Positions 6,801-12,224 of a stretch of DNA of 12,224 bases are shown in pieces. The position numbers were made by a program, and so were the translations under genes. Positions within the stretch are counted from its first letter, which is position 1, and the number at the start of each line of letters is the position of its first letter. Source of the DNA: an uncultured Clostridia bacterium. Lineage in GTDB: Bacteria > Bacillota > Clostridia > Christensenellales > UBA3700. The notes under the pieces are model-generated. The model did no database searches. It was not told the DNA's origin and saw only the letters and a list, made by a program, of their open reading frames with translations. The DNA lies in assembly GCA_946623205.1 (NCBI GenBank), contig CAMOQV010000029.1, positions 1 to 12,224 of the forward strand, read 5' to 3'.

Positions 6801-7122
6801 GTGGGCAAGCCAATTATTCCCAATTAAGACTAAGTCGAAAAATAATCCAACTCTATGTACACCTAGTGACTCAAACTTGGTTACAAAAGAAGAATATGAA
6901 GAGTTATGCGATTATGCTATAAAGATGTTGAAAAAAGTAGTAAAAGAAATGGGAGAAGGATTTATTAAGGCTACACCTCTTGCTTATAAAAAGAAAGGCA
7001 ACGATCCTGAACCATGTATGTATTGTAAGTATAAGTCAATGTGTGGAATTGAATCTAATCCAGAAAAAATACGAAATATAAACAAGAACGAACAAAATGA
7101 TGCGGAGGCAGACAATGGCTGA
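3814..7122 (+). CDS. addB: AddB (RexB-like) subunit of the AddAB helicase-nuclease
   Basis: This 1102-residue protein is the AddB/RexB subunit, which with AddA unwinds and resects double-strand DNA ends for RecA-dependent repair. AddB features in order: an N-terminal helicase-like region with VPDRIVLSYE, the family segment YIFIVGANDGVFP (551-563), then a RecB-type nuclease domain with His786 (GTLLHKIFE), Asp896 (GEVDRID), Asp913 and Lys915 (IDYKTK). Iron-sulfur ligands are complete: Cys756 (YLQCPFKYC) and Cys1068, Cys1071 and Cys1077. The N-terminal Walker A expected in classic AddB (GRAGSGKS-like) is replaced by TKTIDSKYI, as in RexB-type proteins, so ATP is probably not hydrolysed here. No ribosome site precedes the ATG. 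The gene overlaps addA by 8 bases. Length is near the usual 1100-1170. Confidence 0.9.
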   Translation: MVNLILTKTIDSKYILEKMKPYALNKKYLIIVPDRIVLSYEMLVLDYLKLPGAMNIEVRSFRTLADAVLKENEAKTLNQQTEIMLIRKIIEDNSGKFLYYKKASSFVGFAKEVLDLIALIRGNGISIDQIRNLSNKLPPKYHNKTSDILLIYESYMNLLNEGYSDYISKLENLRDAFKDSEYSSYDIFISEFDTFSKIELDIIDEMIRSVAQINITLPYSQEKNDYLFPKQTADDIKALARIAGQKCIVDDVYEKEDLGENREVIYKELFSFSNYKSEKRIKNIEIQFAKNPEEEIKALAIQIKALVKNGFRYKDIACVCCDVANYSATIESVFKKYNIPFFADTKEQLVNQNLSKLLINALKVIINNYSQADVFAFMKELDAIIDRNDLNEFENYCLQYGIEYETKFKQPFVCVADVDRQDRVNKTRVKLLDILSPLYFKECIDVKDYVACIRAFMEKIDAQKLSDDLSKEQLDLGYNIESSVTKQVPKKIYAVLDQFDAMLGSVKMPLLRFFKILESTLASVTITTIPMYIDCVYVGDLQKSRYERKDYIFIVGANDGVFPVEAQEGGLLTSQEFESWRMQGVNIYPSIKDVNRDAKLNVLMVLLKPKKGLVISYPMVDMQTNKLEISNAVKELLSIINQVDPQKKEPEAIGIDTPSDDWTLEKYAWYVGSRKNALEVYLELKAKIEDNTLSLTDTLKKVMRALYEMAKQDLNNDDKLSLLDSGKREIDGDIEGFSVLPKGGMSMSKFEKYLQCPFKYCIDNVLYLQEREIAGVKVQDTGTLLHKIFEAFFSRKDYDQMNEEEILTFVVNVLDKAIVENPAYSYLNDPEYKNVYNSLISNATTSIKILVKKMEVSAFKPYLMEARFADTENNGKKPIWKSMDIGDGIKINGEVDRIDLCDNGGKKKVLVIDYKTKADVSFTTNDVKYGHKLQPLIYLMEVTDAEKAIPAGALYLSLQDSVNSKSKEDRLKYSGLIINSDNIISDLDNTLITNDAWASQLFPIKTKSKNNPTLCTPSDSNLVTKEEYEELCDYAIKMLKKVVKEMGEGFIKATPLAYKKKGNDPEPCMYCKYKSMCGIESNPEKIRNINKNEQNDAEADNG

Positions 7123-10100
7123 AGAAAAGAAAGTTAAATGGACACCTAGCCAATTGGCAGCTATTAAATCTATCGATAAAGATACTTTAGTTTCTGCGTC
7201 TGCTGGAAGCGGAAAAACTTCTTTGATGATGGAGAAGATTGCGAGAATGGTCGCAAATGAAGATATAGATGGTTTGAAAGAGCCTAAAGATATAAAGAAG
7301 ATGATGATTGTAACATTCACTAGAGAAGTTGCAAGAGAATTGAAAATAAAGGTTGCAGGAAAACTTCTAAAATCTATATTTACATATCCAGATAAAGCAG
7401 AGAGATTAAGAGAGCAAATTGAGGATATTGCAATTGCTAGCATATCAACTATCGATTCTTTGTGTTCAAGTATTGTTAGAATGTATTTCCAAAAGGCAGA
7501 AGTTGATCCTGCATTTGCTGTAATGGAACAAGAAGAAGCTGATTTGTATTTTTCTAGAGCTGTAACAAAAGTAGTTCATGCAAATGATTTAATATCTAAT
7601 GAAAAGTATTTAGCTCTTAAGAATTTTCTAGGAACATATGAATTCATTGATGATATTAAAAAAGGTTACAACGCAATAAGAAACCATGAGAACTATATTC
7701 AATATTTGGAAAAAGATGCTATATCTTCATATATTGATTTTAAGAATAGTAATTTGTATATAGATTATTGGAAGAGATTAAAAGAAACAGCAAAAAACAT
7801 TGATTTAATCTGTGATGAGCAATTGGCTGTAATTAATCAAATACAAGAAGATAAAAAGAAAGAAGTCTTAATAAAATACTTTGACGAGATTCATTATGTA
7901 TGTGGAATGATAAAAAAGGCCAACGAAATCGAAGATTTAATGGGTCTTGAATATAAGCCTCATACGACTCCGGGCGCAAAAACTTTTAAATTTATAGAGG
8001 ATGAACCAATCTATCGTTCAGTTGCTATTGTGTATAGCAAAACAACGACACTTCTTGGCGAAGTATTATGTGAAGCTAATTTACAAAACAAAGATACATT
8101 TGCAGATGATATTAAAAATGATAAAGAAATGCTTGATGAATATGTGCGTCTTCTAAAAGAAGTGGATGCAGAATATGTTAAAGCTAAACAAGAAGATAAC
8201 AAGTTAGATTTCAATGATATTGAACAAAAGACTTTGTTGATTTTATCTGATGACGATATAAAGAAGGAATTACAAGAAAAATATGATTACATCTGTATTG
8301 ATGAATATCAAGATATAAATCCTTTGCAAGATAGAATTTTAACAGCTATGTCTAATGGTAAAAATACATTTATGGTCGGAGACGTAAAGCAGAGTATTTA
8401 TGGCTTTAGATTATCTGATCCAACAATCTTCTTAAATAAGTACAAACAATATAAAGACGATGAAACTTTAGGCAAATCTGTAGATTTAAACGAAAACTTT
8501 AGATCGCAAGGCGAGATTTTGGAGTTCGTCAATAAAGTATTTGATGCTAATATGACAAATAACTTTGGCGGGATTAACTATGAAAAGGATGCTCAATTGC
8601 AATATTGCGAGGGCAAAGAACCTAAAGGCGTCGAAAGAGTAAAAATCACAATTGTTCCTCCAAAAGAAAAAGTTGCGCATTCTAATATTCCTGAAGATGG
8701 AATATATTCTCCAAAAGAACACGTATTTGAAGATAATCAAAATAATGCAAATGAAGAAGCTTTATTTATTGCTAATAAGATACAAGAAATTGTAGGCAAG
8801 GTTGTTATTCCATCAGACAAAGGACCAAAGCCAGTTGAATATAAAGATATAGCAATTTTATTTAGAGCAAGAAGTGGAGCAATGCCAGTAGTTAGTGAAT
8901 TACAAAAGCTTGGCATTCCTATTGATATATCTAACGCGATTGAAGATTCAAAGAATTTTGCGACAACTCTTTTGATATCTTTATTAAATGTAATAGATAA
9001 TAATCAACAAGATATTGAATTAACGAATGTGCTATTGAGCGTGTTTGGTGGATTCAATATGGCAGAACTTGCTCAAATAAGAAATGCTTGCAAAGGCGGT
9101 AAACTTCCATTCTATACAGCATTCTATACATATGAAGGATCGGATAAAGAAATTAACGCAAAGATAGATAAGTTTAATAAGATGATTGAAAAATATAGAT
9201 TCTATTCAAGATTTACGCCTGTAGATAAATTGCTTGAATTGATAATCGAAGAGAATATGTTTGATGAATATGTCCTATCTCAAGAAAATGGACAAAGCAT
9301 ATTGACTCAATTGTATACATTCTTAAACGATTTAACATCAAAGTCATACAATACATCTATTTCGAAATTCTTATCAATATATAGAGAATATGGATCTATA
9401 GATTCGACAAAGGAATCATCAATATCTACAGCAAATTGTGTAAAGTGTAATACAGTACATGGTTCAAAAGGTCTTGAGTATCCAATCGTATTTTTAATAA
9501 ATGCAGATCGTGGAGAGAAAAGTGAAACAGATAAGATCATCTATGATAAGAAATATGGTTTTGGAATAAAGAATTACGATGAAGAAAGCAAGACTGCATC
9601 AAAATCATTTATATATGAATATTTACTTAGAAACTCTAAAAACACAAATAGAGAAGAAGCGATGCGTGGCTTGTATGTTGCATTAACTAGAGCTCAAGAG
9701 TATTTATACATTACGGCAAAATCGAAAAAAGAAATACCTAGTTATAAAGAAACCGCAAAAGAACCAAAGAACGTTGGTAGTTATTTAGGATTGTTATCGT
9801 ATGCATCAGCAACAACACAAGGCTTTAAAGAAAAGTATTGCGATGTATGGAATGCAGAGGAGCAAGCAAGTAGAATTGATGCTAAATCTAAATTCGATAT
9901 AAACGAAATTGAGGTTGATGATAAATTCTTAGGCGAATTCAATAGATTGGTCGTTGATGATTATAAATATGAAGAGAGTACGAAAACTCCAATATGGCAT
10001 TCAGTTACACAAATCAATAAATTGCCATCTCAAGAGCTTGAAGAAGATGAATATAAAGTTGTTTATGATTTAGAAGATTTCTTTGGAGTAAAAGAAGTTA

Positions 10101-10615
10101 CAACTCCAGGGGCTGGTACTGCTTATCATAGAGTATTAGAATTATTAGATTTTAAATCAATATATACTATGGCAGATTTGGAAGATGCAATTGAGCAAAT
10201 GGTTATAGATGGATTATTAACTCAAGAACAACGAGAGATGGTTAAAGCTCAAAACATTATGGATTGTTTAAATAGTTCACTAATGCAAATTGCAAAGAAG
10301 AATAGATGCTTAAGAGAAGCTGCATTTAAATTGTTTGTTCCTATGAATGAAATTGTAGATACAACAATTGAAGATAAGATATTGGTACAAGGTACATTTG
10401 ATTTGTTTATACCTCGCTCTGAAACGAACAAAGAAAGTATATTAATAGATTATAAATACTCAGGGGCTTCTGAAAAAGACATAGCTAATACATATAATAA
10501 ACAATTAAAATTATATAAAAAGGCAATAGAGAGTTGTTATCTTGAACCAGTAGATAAAATGTACATTTATGTACTAGGCCAAAATATGCAAATAGAAATA
10601 GTAGACAAAAAATAG
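7115..10615 (+). CDS. addA: AddA (RexA) helicase-nuclease subunit
   Basis: AddA is the ATP-driven superfamily 1A (UvrD-like) helicase motor and second nuclease of AddAB. Visible motifs: Q motif with Gln13, Walker A AGSGKT (30-35), motif Ia MIVTFTREVARELK, Walker B DEYQD (396-400), motif III GDVKQSIYGFR, motif IV NENFRS, motif V VHGSKGLEYPIVFL, motif VI MRGLYVALTRAQ with Arg859. The C-terminal RecB-type nuclease keeps His1005 (TAYHRVLE), Asp1096 (GTFDLF), Asp1112 and Lys1114 (IDYKYS). All catalytic residues appear intact. I choose the ATG at 7115 because GGAGG lies at 7103-7107; it gives 1166 residues, slightly under the usual 1200-1240. An earlier in-frame ATG at 7097 lacks a ribosome site. 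The 8-base overlap with addB implies translational coupling. Confidence 0.96.
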   Translation: MAEEKKVKWTPSQLAAIKSIDKDTLVSASAGSGKTSLMMEKIARMVANEDIDGLKEPKDIKKMMIVTFTREVARELKIKVAGKLLKSIFTYPDKAERLREQIEDIAIASISTIDSLCSSIVRMYFQKAEVDPAFAVMEQEEADLYFSRAVTKVVHANDLISNEKYLALKNFLGTYEFIDDIKKGYNAIRNHENYIQYLEKDAISSYIDFKNSNLYIDYWKRLKETAKNIDLICDEQLAVINQIQEDKKKEVLIKYFDEIHYVCGMIKKANEIEDLMGLEYKPHTTPGAKTFKFIEDEPIYRSVAIVYSKTTTLLGEVLCEANLQNKDTFADDIKNDKEMLDEYVRLLKEVDAEYVKAKQEDNKLDFNDIEQKTLLILSDDDIKKELQEKYDYICIDEYQDINPLQDRILTAMSNGKNTFMVGDVKQSIYGFRLSDPTIFLNKYKQYKDDETLGKSVDLNENFRSQGEILEFVNKVFDANMTNNFGGINYEKDAQLQYCEGKEPKGVERVKITIVPPKEKVAHSNIPEDGIYSPKEHVFEDNQNNANEEALFIANKIQEIVGKVVIPSDKGPKPVEYKDIAILFRARSGAMPVVSELQKLGIPIDISNAIEDSKNFATTLLISLLNVIDNNQQDIELTNVLLSVFGGFNMAELAQIRNACKGGKLPFYTAFYTYEGSDKEINAKIDKFNKMIEKYRFYSRFTPVDKLLELIIEENMFDEYVLSQENGQSILTQLYTFLNDLTSKSYNTSISKFLSIYREYGSIDSTKESSISTANCVKCNTVHGSKGLEYPIVFLINADRGEKSETDKIIYDKKYGFGIKNYDEESKTASKSFIYEYLLRNSKNTNREEAMRGLYVALTRAQEYLYITAKSKKEIPSYKETAKEPKNVGSYLGLLSYASATTQGFKEKYCDVWNAEEQASRIDAKSKFDINEIEVDDKFLGEFNRLVVDDYKYEESTKTPIWHSVTQINKLPSQELEEDEYKVVYDLEDFFGVKEVTTPGAGTAYHRVLELLDFKSIYTMADLEDAIEQMVIDGLLTQEQREMVKAQNIMDCLNSSLMQIAKKNRCLREAAFKLFVPMNEIVDTTIEDKILVQGTFDLFIPRSETNKESILIDYKYSGASEKDIANTYNKQLKLYKKAIESCYLEPVDKMYIYVLGQNMQIEIVDKK

Positions 10616-10634
10616 TTTTTCTACGCGCATTTGC

Positions 10635-10664
10635 TTGCAAAAAGATTTTTGGTTGGGTTATTAT
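10635..10664 (+). promoter_or_regulatory. Possible promoter for the corA-type gene
   Basis: TTGCAA at 10635-10640 is followed after 18 bases by TATTAT at 10659-10664, with transcription expected near 10671. No clear terminator separates addA from this point, only a five-T run at 10616-10620, so read-through from addBA is also possible. Confidence 0.4.
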
Positions 10665-10697
10665 GAAGGCGAAAGTAATTCGTAGGAGGTGAGGACT

Positions 10698-11672
10698 ATG
10701 ATTGAAATCTTCAAGACAAATTCTCAAAACAAGTTAGAAGTAATCACAGAAGACATTTACATGGCAGAAAATTTTGATCCAAAGCATTGTTGGATTAATT
10801 TAGTCAATCCATCAGATAAAGAAGTAGCCTTAATCTCCAAAATGAGTGGAATAGAGGATGATGCTTTAAAAGCAGCTCTAGATGACGAAGAGCGTTCAAG
10901 AATTGAGCTTGAGGATTCTCACGCATTAGTTCTTGTCGATATTCCAGTAATTGAAGAAGAGGATGATTACTATTCATACTTCACAATCCCACTTGGAACA
11001 ATTGTTAAAGATGATTTATTTGTTACTGTGTGTTTAAAAGATACAGCTGTAATTAGAGACTTTATTAGAAACAGAGTTAAAGGATTCTCAACTTCTATGA
11101 AATCTAGATTTATGTTCCAAATCCTTGGAAACACTGCAGCTAAGTTCTTGGCATACCTAAAGCAAATAGATAAAGCATCTCAACGTATCCAAAACGAATT
11201 ACGCAAATCTACAAGAAATAAAGAAATTCTTCAAATGTTAGATTTGCAAAACTCTCTAGTATATTTCTCAACATCTTTGACAGGTAACGATGCAGTTATA
11301 TCAAAGCTTATGAACGCAAAAGGACAACTTGGTCAATTCTTGAGATTATATGAAGAGGATATGGACATTTTGGAAGATGTATCAATAGAGAATAAGCAAG
11401 CTATCGAAATGTGTTCGATTTATAGAAGCATTTTAGCAACAACTACAGAAGGTTATGCATCAGTAATTTCAAATGACGCAAACAGTGTGATGAAATTATT
11501 GACATCTATAACATTAGTAATTTCTATCCCAACGCTAATAGCCAGCCTTTGGGGAATGAATACTTGGGTACCAGGACAAGCAAACAAGATTGGCTTCTTT
11601 ATAGTTGCTGGTGTTTCTGTAATTGCTACTGCGTTATCAATTTGGATCTTAAAAAGAAAGAAATTATTATAA
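10698..11672 (+). CDS. CorA-family divalent metal (magnesium-type) transporter
   Basis: The 324-residue product has the CorA plan: a large cytoplasmic N-terminal domain (1 to about 260) with a long charged helix, then two membrane segments at the C-terminus (about 267-285 and 299-318) joined by a short loop that begins with the signature Gly-Met-Asn (286-288), and a basic tail KRKKLL. Family members form pentameric channels for Mg2+ and sometimes Co2+, Ni2+ or Zn2+. The loop here reads GMNTWVPGQANKIG and lacks the acidic MPEL found in classic CorA, so the metal preference is uncertain. AGGAGGTGA at 10684-10692 supports the ATG at 10698; the GTG at 10689 lies inside that ribosome site and is not used. 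Confidence 0.88.
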   Translation: MIEIFKTNSQNKLEVITEDIYMAENFDPKHCWINLVNPSDKEVALISKMSGIEDDALKAALDDEERSRIELEDSHALVLVDIPVIEEEDDYYSYFTIPLGTIVKDDLFVTVCLKDTAVIRDFIRNRVKGFSTSMKSRFMFQILGNTAAKFLAYLKQIDKASQRIQNELRKSTRNKEILQMLDLQNSLVYFSTSLTGNDAVISKLMNAKGQLGQFLRLYEEDMDILEDVSIENKQAIEMCSIYRSILATTTEGYASVISNDANSVMKLLTSITLVISIPTLIASLWGMNTWVPGQANKIGFFIVAGVSVIATALSIWILKRKKLL

Positions 11673-11769
11673 TATTTAAATATTAATAGTTGAAAATTGA
11701 TTGTTTTTGCGTCTTTTTTTAGCTTTTAATGCACTTAAAAAAAATTGATAAAATTTTCTAATAATTTGT
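11673..11769. other. AT-rich gap after the corA-type gene, no gene seen
   Basis: A 16-base AT-only palindrome (11670-11685) touches the stop codon and might fold, and T-runs occur at 11702-11706 and 11713-11719, but I find no convincing GC-rich terminator. The A and T tracts at 11737-11769 directly precede the tRNA promoter and resemble the UP elements that boost stable-RNA promoters. No reading frame of note is present. Confidence 0.5.
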
Positions 11770-11798
11770 TTGACAACGTATAATTGCTTTGCTATTAT
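11770..11798 (+). promoter_or_regulatory. Strong promoter of the tRNA (and probably rRNA) transcript
   Basis: A perfect TTGACA at 11770-11775, a 17-base spacer, and TATTAT at 11793-11798 (5 of 6) make this the best promoter in the window. A/T tracts lie upstream, as at stable-RNA promoters. Transcription should start near 11805, about 50 bases before tRNA-Ala. Confidence 0.8.
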
Positions 11799-11854
11799 AT
11801 AAAGGCTGTTTAAGAGTGATACACAAAAATTCACAATTAAACTTCCCGAAATGT

Positions 11855-11931
11855 GGGGGTATAGCTCAGTTGGCTAGAGCGCCTGCCTTGCAAGCAGGAG
11901 GTCAAGAGTTCGACTCTCTTTATCTCCACCA
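11855..11931 (+). tRNA. tRNA-Ala (anticodon TGC)
   Basis: A full 77-base cloverleaf with encoded CCA. The acceptor GGGGGTA pairs with TATCTCC (11921-11927), including the G3-U70 pair that marks alanine tRNAs. The D arm is GCTC/GAGC, the anticodon stem CCTGC/GCAGG encloses the loop CTTGCAA with anticodon TGC at 11889-11891, and the T arm is AAGAG TTCGACT CTCTT. It decodes GCN codons and is followed six bases later by tRNA-Ile. Confidence 0.98.
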
Positions 11932-11937
11932 CTTTAT

Positions 11938-12014
11938 GGGCTCATAGCTCAGCTGGTTAGAGCACACGCCTGATAAGCGTGAGGTCGGTGGTTCGAGTCC
12001 ACTTGAGCCCACCA
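11938..12014 (+). tRNA. tRNA-Ile (anticodon GAT)
   Basis: A 77-base cloverleaf with encoded CCA. Acceptor arms GGGCTCA and TGAGCCC pair perfectly, the anticodon stem CACGC/GCGTG holds CTGATAA with anticodon GAT at 11972-11974, and the T arm contains TTCGAGT. It reads ATC and ATT. The Ala(TGC)-Ile(GAT) pair is the one typically found inside rRNA operons. Confidence 0.98.
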
Positions 12015-12017
12015 ACA

Positions 12018-12039
12018 AAAATCTAACCGGATTTTTTTT
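12018..12039 (+). terminator. Weak hairpin with T-run after tRNA-Ile
   Basis: AAAATCT and GGATTTT around AACC can pair, with one T-G pair, and eight T follow the GGA (12032-12039). The stem is almost all A-T, so it may act as a partial terminator or as a processing site only. If an rRNA gene follows, full termination here would be unexpected. Confidence 0.4.
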
Positions 12040-12040
12040 G

Positions 12041-12224
12041 TACATTGACAACTGCATAGTAGAGAGTATATCTAACGACATAGATATATTCAGTATGGTG
12101 AAAGACATACAAAATTAGAGAGATTAGAAAAATATAATACGAGTAAAACTAAGAAAGGTTTATGCGAGATTATATATACTAATACAATTTCTATAAAACA
12201 GTTAAACTTTAAGCATAAAATGCT
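12041..12224 (+). other. Spacer-like sequence resembling the leader of an rRNA gene
   Basis: No reading frame of substance. ATTGACAACTGCATAG at 12044-12059 resembles the TTGAAAACTGAATA-type element found in Firmicutes rRNA operons shortly before 16S or 23S. Two further hairpins follow: TATATCTA/TAGATATA (12067-12074 with 12081-12088) and GTATG/CATAC (12093-12097 with 12106-12110). Together with the Ala/Ile tRNA pair this suggests that an rRNA gene begins just beyond the right edge; which one cannot be told. The rRNA itself is not in the window. Confidence 0.45.

Noticed and set aside
7097..7114. Earlier AddA start at 7097
   Set aside because: GGAGG at 7103-7107 is placed for the ATG at 7115 and would lie inside the coding sequence of the longer form.
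7036..7443. 135-residue hydrophobic minus-strand frame across the addB/addA junction
   Set aside because: Antisense of lysine/glutamate-rich helicase codons commonly looks membrane-like; both sense genes are certain.
12045..12073. TTGACA at 12045-12050 as a second promoter
   Set aside because: No acceptable -10 lies 16-18 bases downstream, and the bases fit the spacer element before rRNA genes better.
11920..12108. 62-residue minus-strand reading frame containing GSSGLEPPTSRLSGVCSNQLSYEP
   Set aside because: It is the antisense of tRNA-Ile, a well-known false protein prediction; the plus-strand tRNA explains the sequence fully.
1..12224. Mobile elements, CRISPR arrays, prophage or defence systems
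   Set aside because: I found no transposase, integrase, spaced repeats or target-site duplications; the AddAB nuclease is housekeeping DNA repair, not evidence of a defence island.

Overview
The window reads as ordinary chromosome from a low-GC, AT-rich Gram-positive bacterium of the Firmicutes/Clostridia type. The support is strong AGGAGG-type ribosome binding sites, sigma-A-like promoters, a Firmicutes-style L10 leader, a DUF4250 gene and AddA/AddB recombination nucleases in place of RecBCD. I cannot name the species; an uncultured gut-type clostridial lineage is a guess.

Layout, left to right. (1) 1-1980: the end of rplK, then rplA, an internal promoter with an L10 leader and attenuator hairpin, then rplJ and rplL, closed by a long hairpin. 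The rpoB gene that usually follows rplL is absent here. (2) 1993-2756: a 57-codon DUF4250 gene on the minus strand, converging on rplL and diverging from a single-gene rplI unit, which ends in a two-way terminator. (3) 2769-3632: a minus-strand secreted or lipoprotein-like protein of unknown function. (4) 3633-3813: a divergent control region with three hairpins in a row and promoters facing both ways. (5) 3814-10615: addB and addA, overlapping by 8 bases, encoding a double-strand-break-processing helicase-nuclease. AddB keeps its nuclease and iron-sulfur residues but has lost the N-terminal Walker A motif, and its promoter sits so close to the ATG that the mRNA may be leaderless. (6) 10698-11672: a CorA-family divalent-metal transporter with its own likely promoter. 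(7) 11770-12224: a strong promoter, tRNA-Ala(TGC) and tRNA-Ile(GAT), then sequence resembling the spacer that precedes an rRNA gene; no 16S end lies upstream of the tRNAs.

The genes serve protein synthesis (L11, L1, L10, L7/L12, L9, two tRNAs, probably an rRNA operon just past the right edge), DNA repair (AddAB) and metal uptake. Convergent pairs (rplL/DUF4250, rplI/lipoprotein) are separated by hairpins able to act in both directions. I see no mobile element, CRISPR array, phage gene or defence cassette, and nothing that amounts to a new multi-gene system. The points worth a second look are the gene order at the rplJL-rpoBC junction, the tRNA/rRNA arrangement, the possible leaderless addB, and the structured region at 3704-3774.
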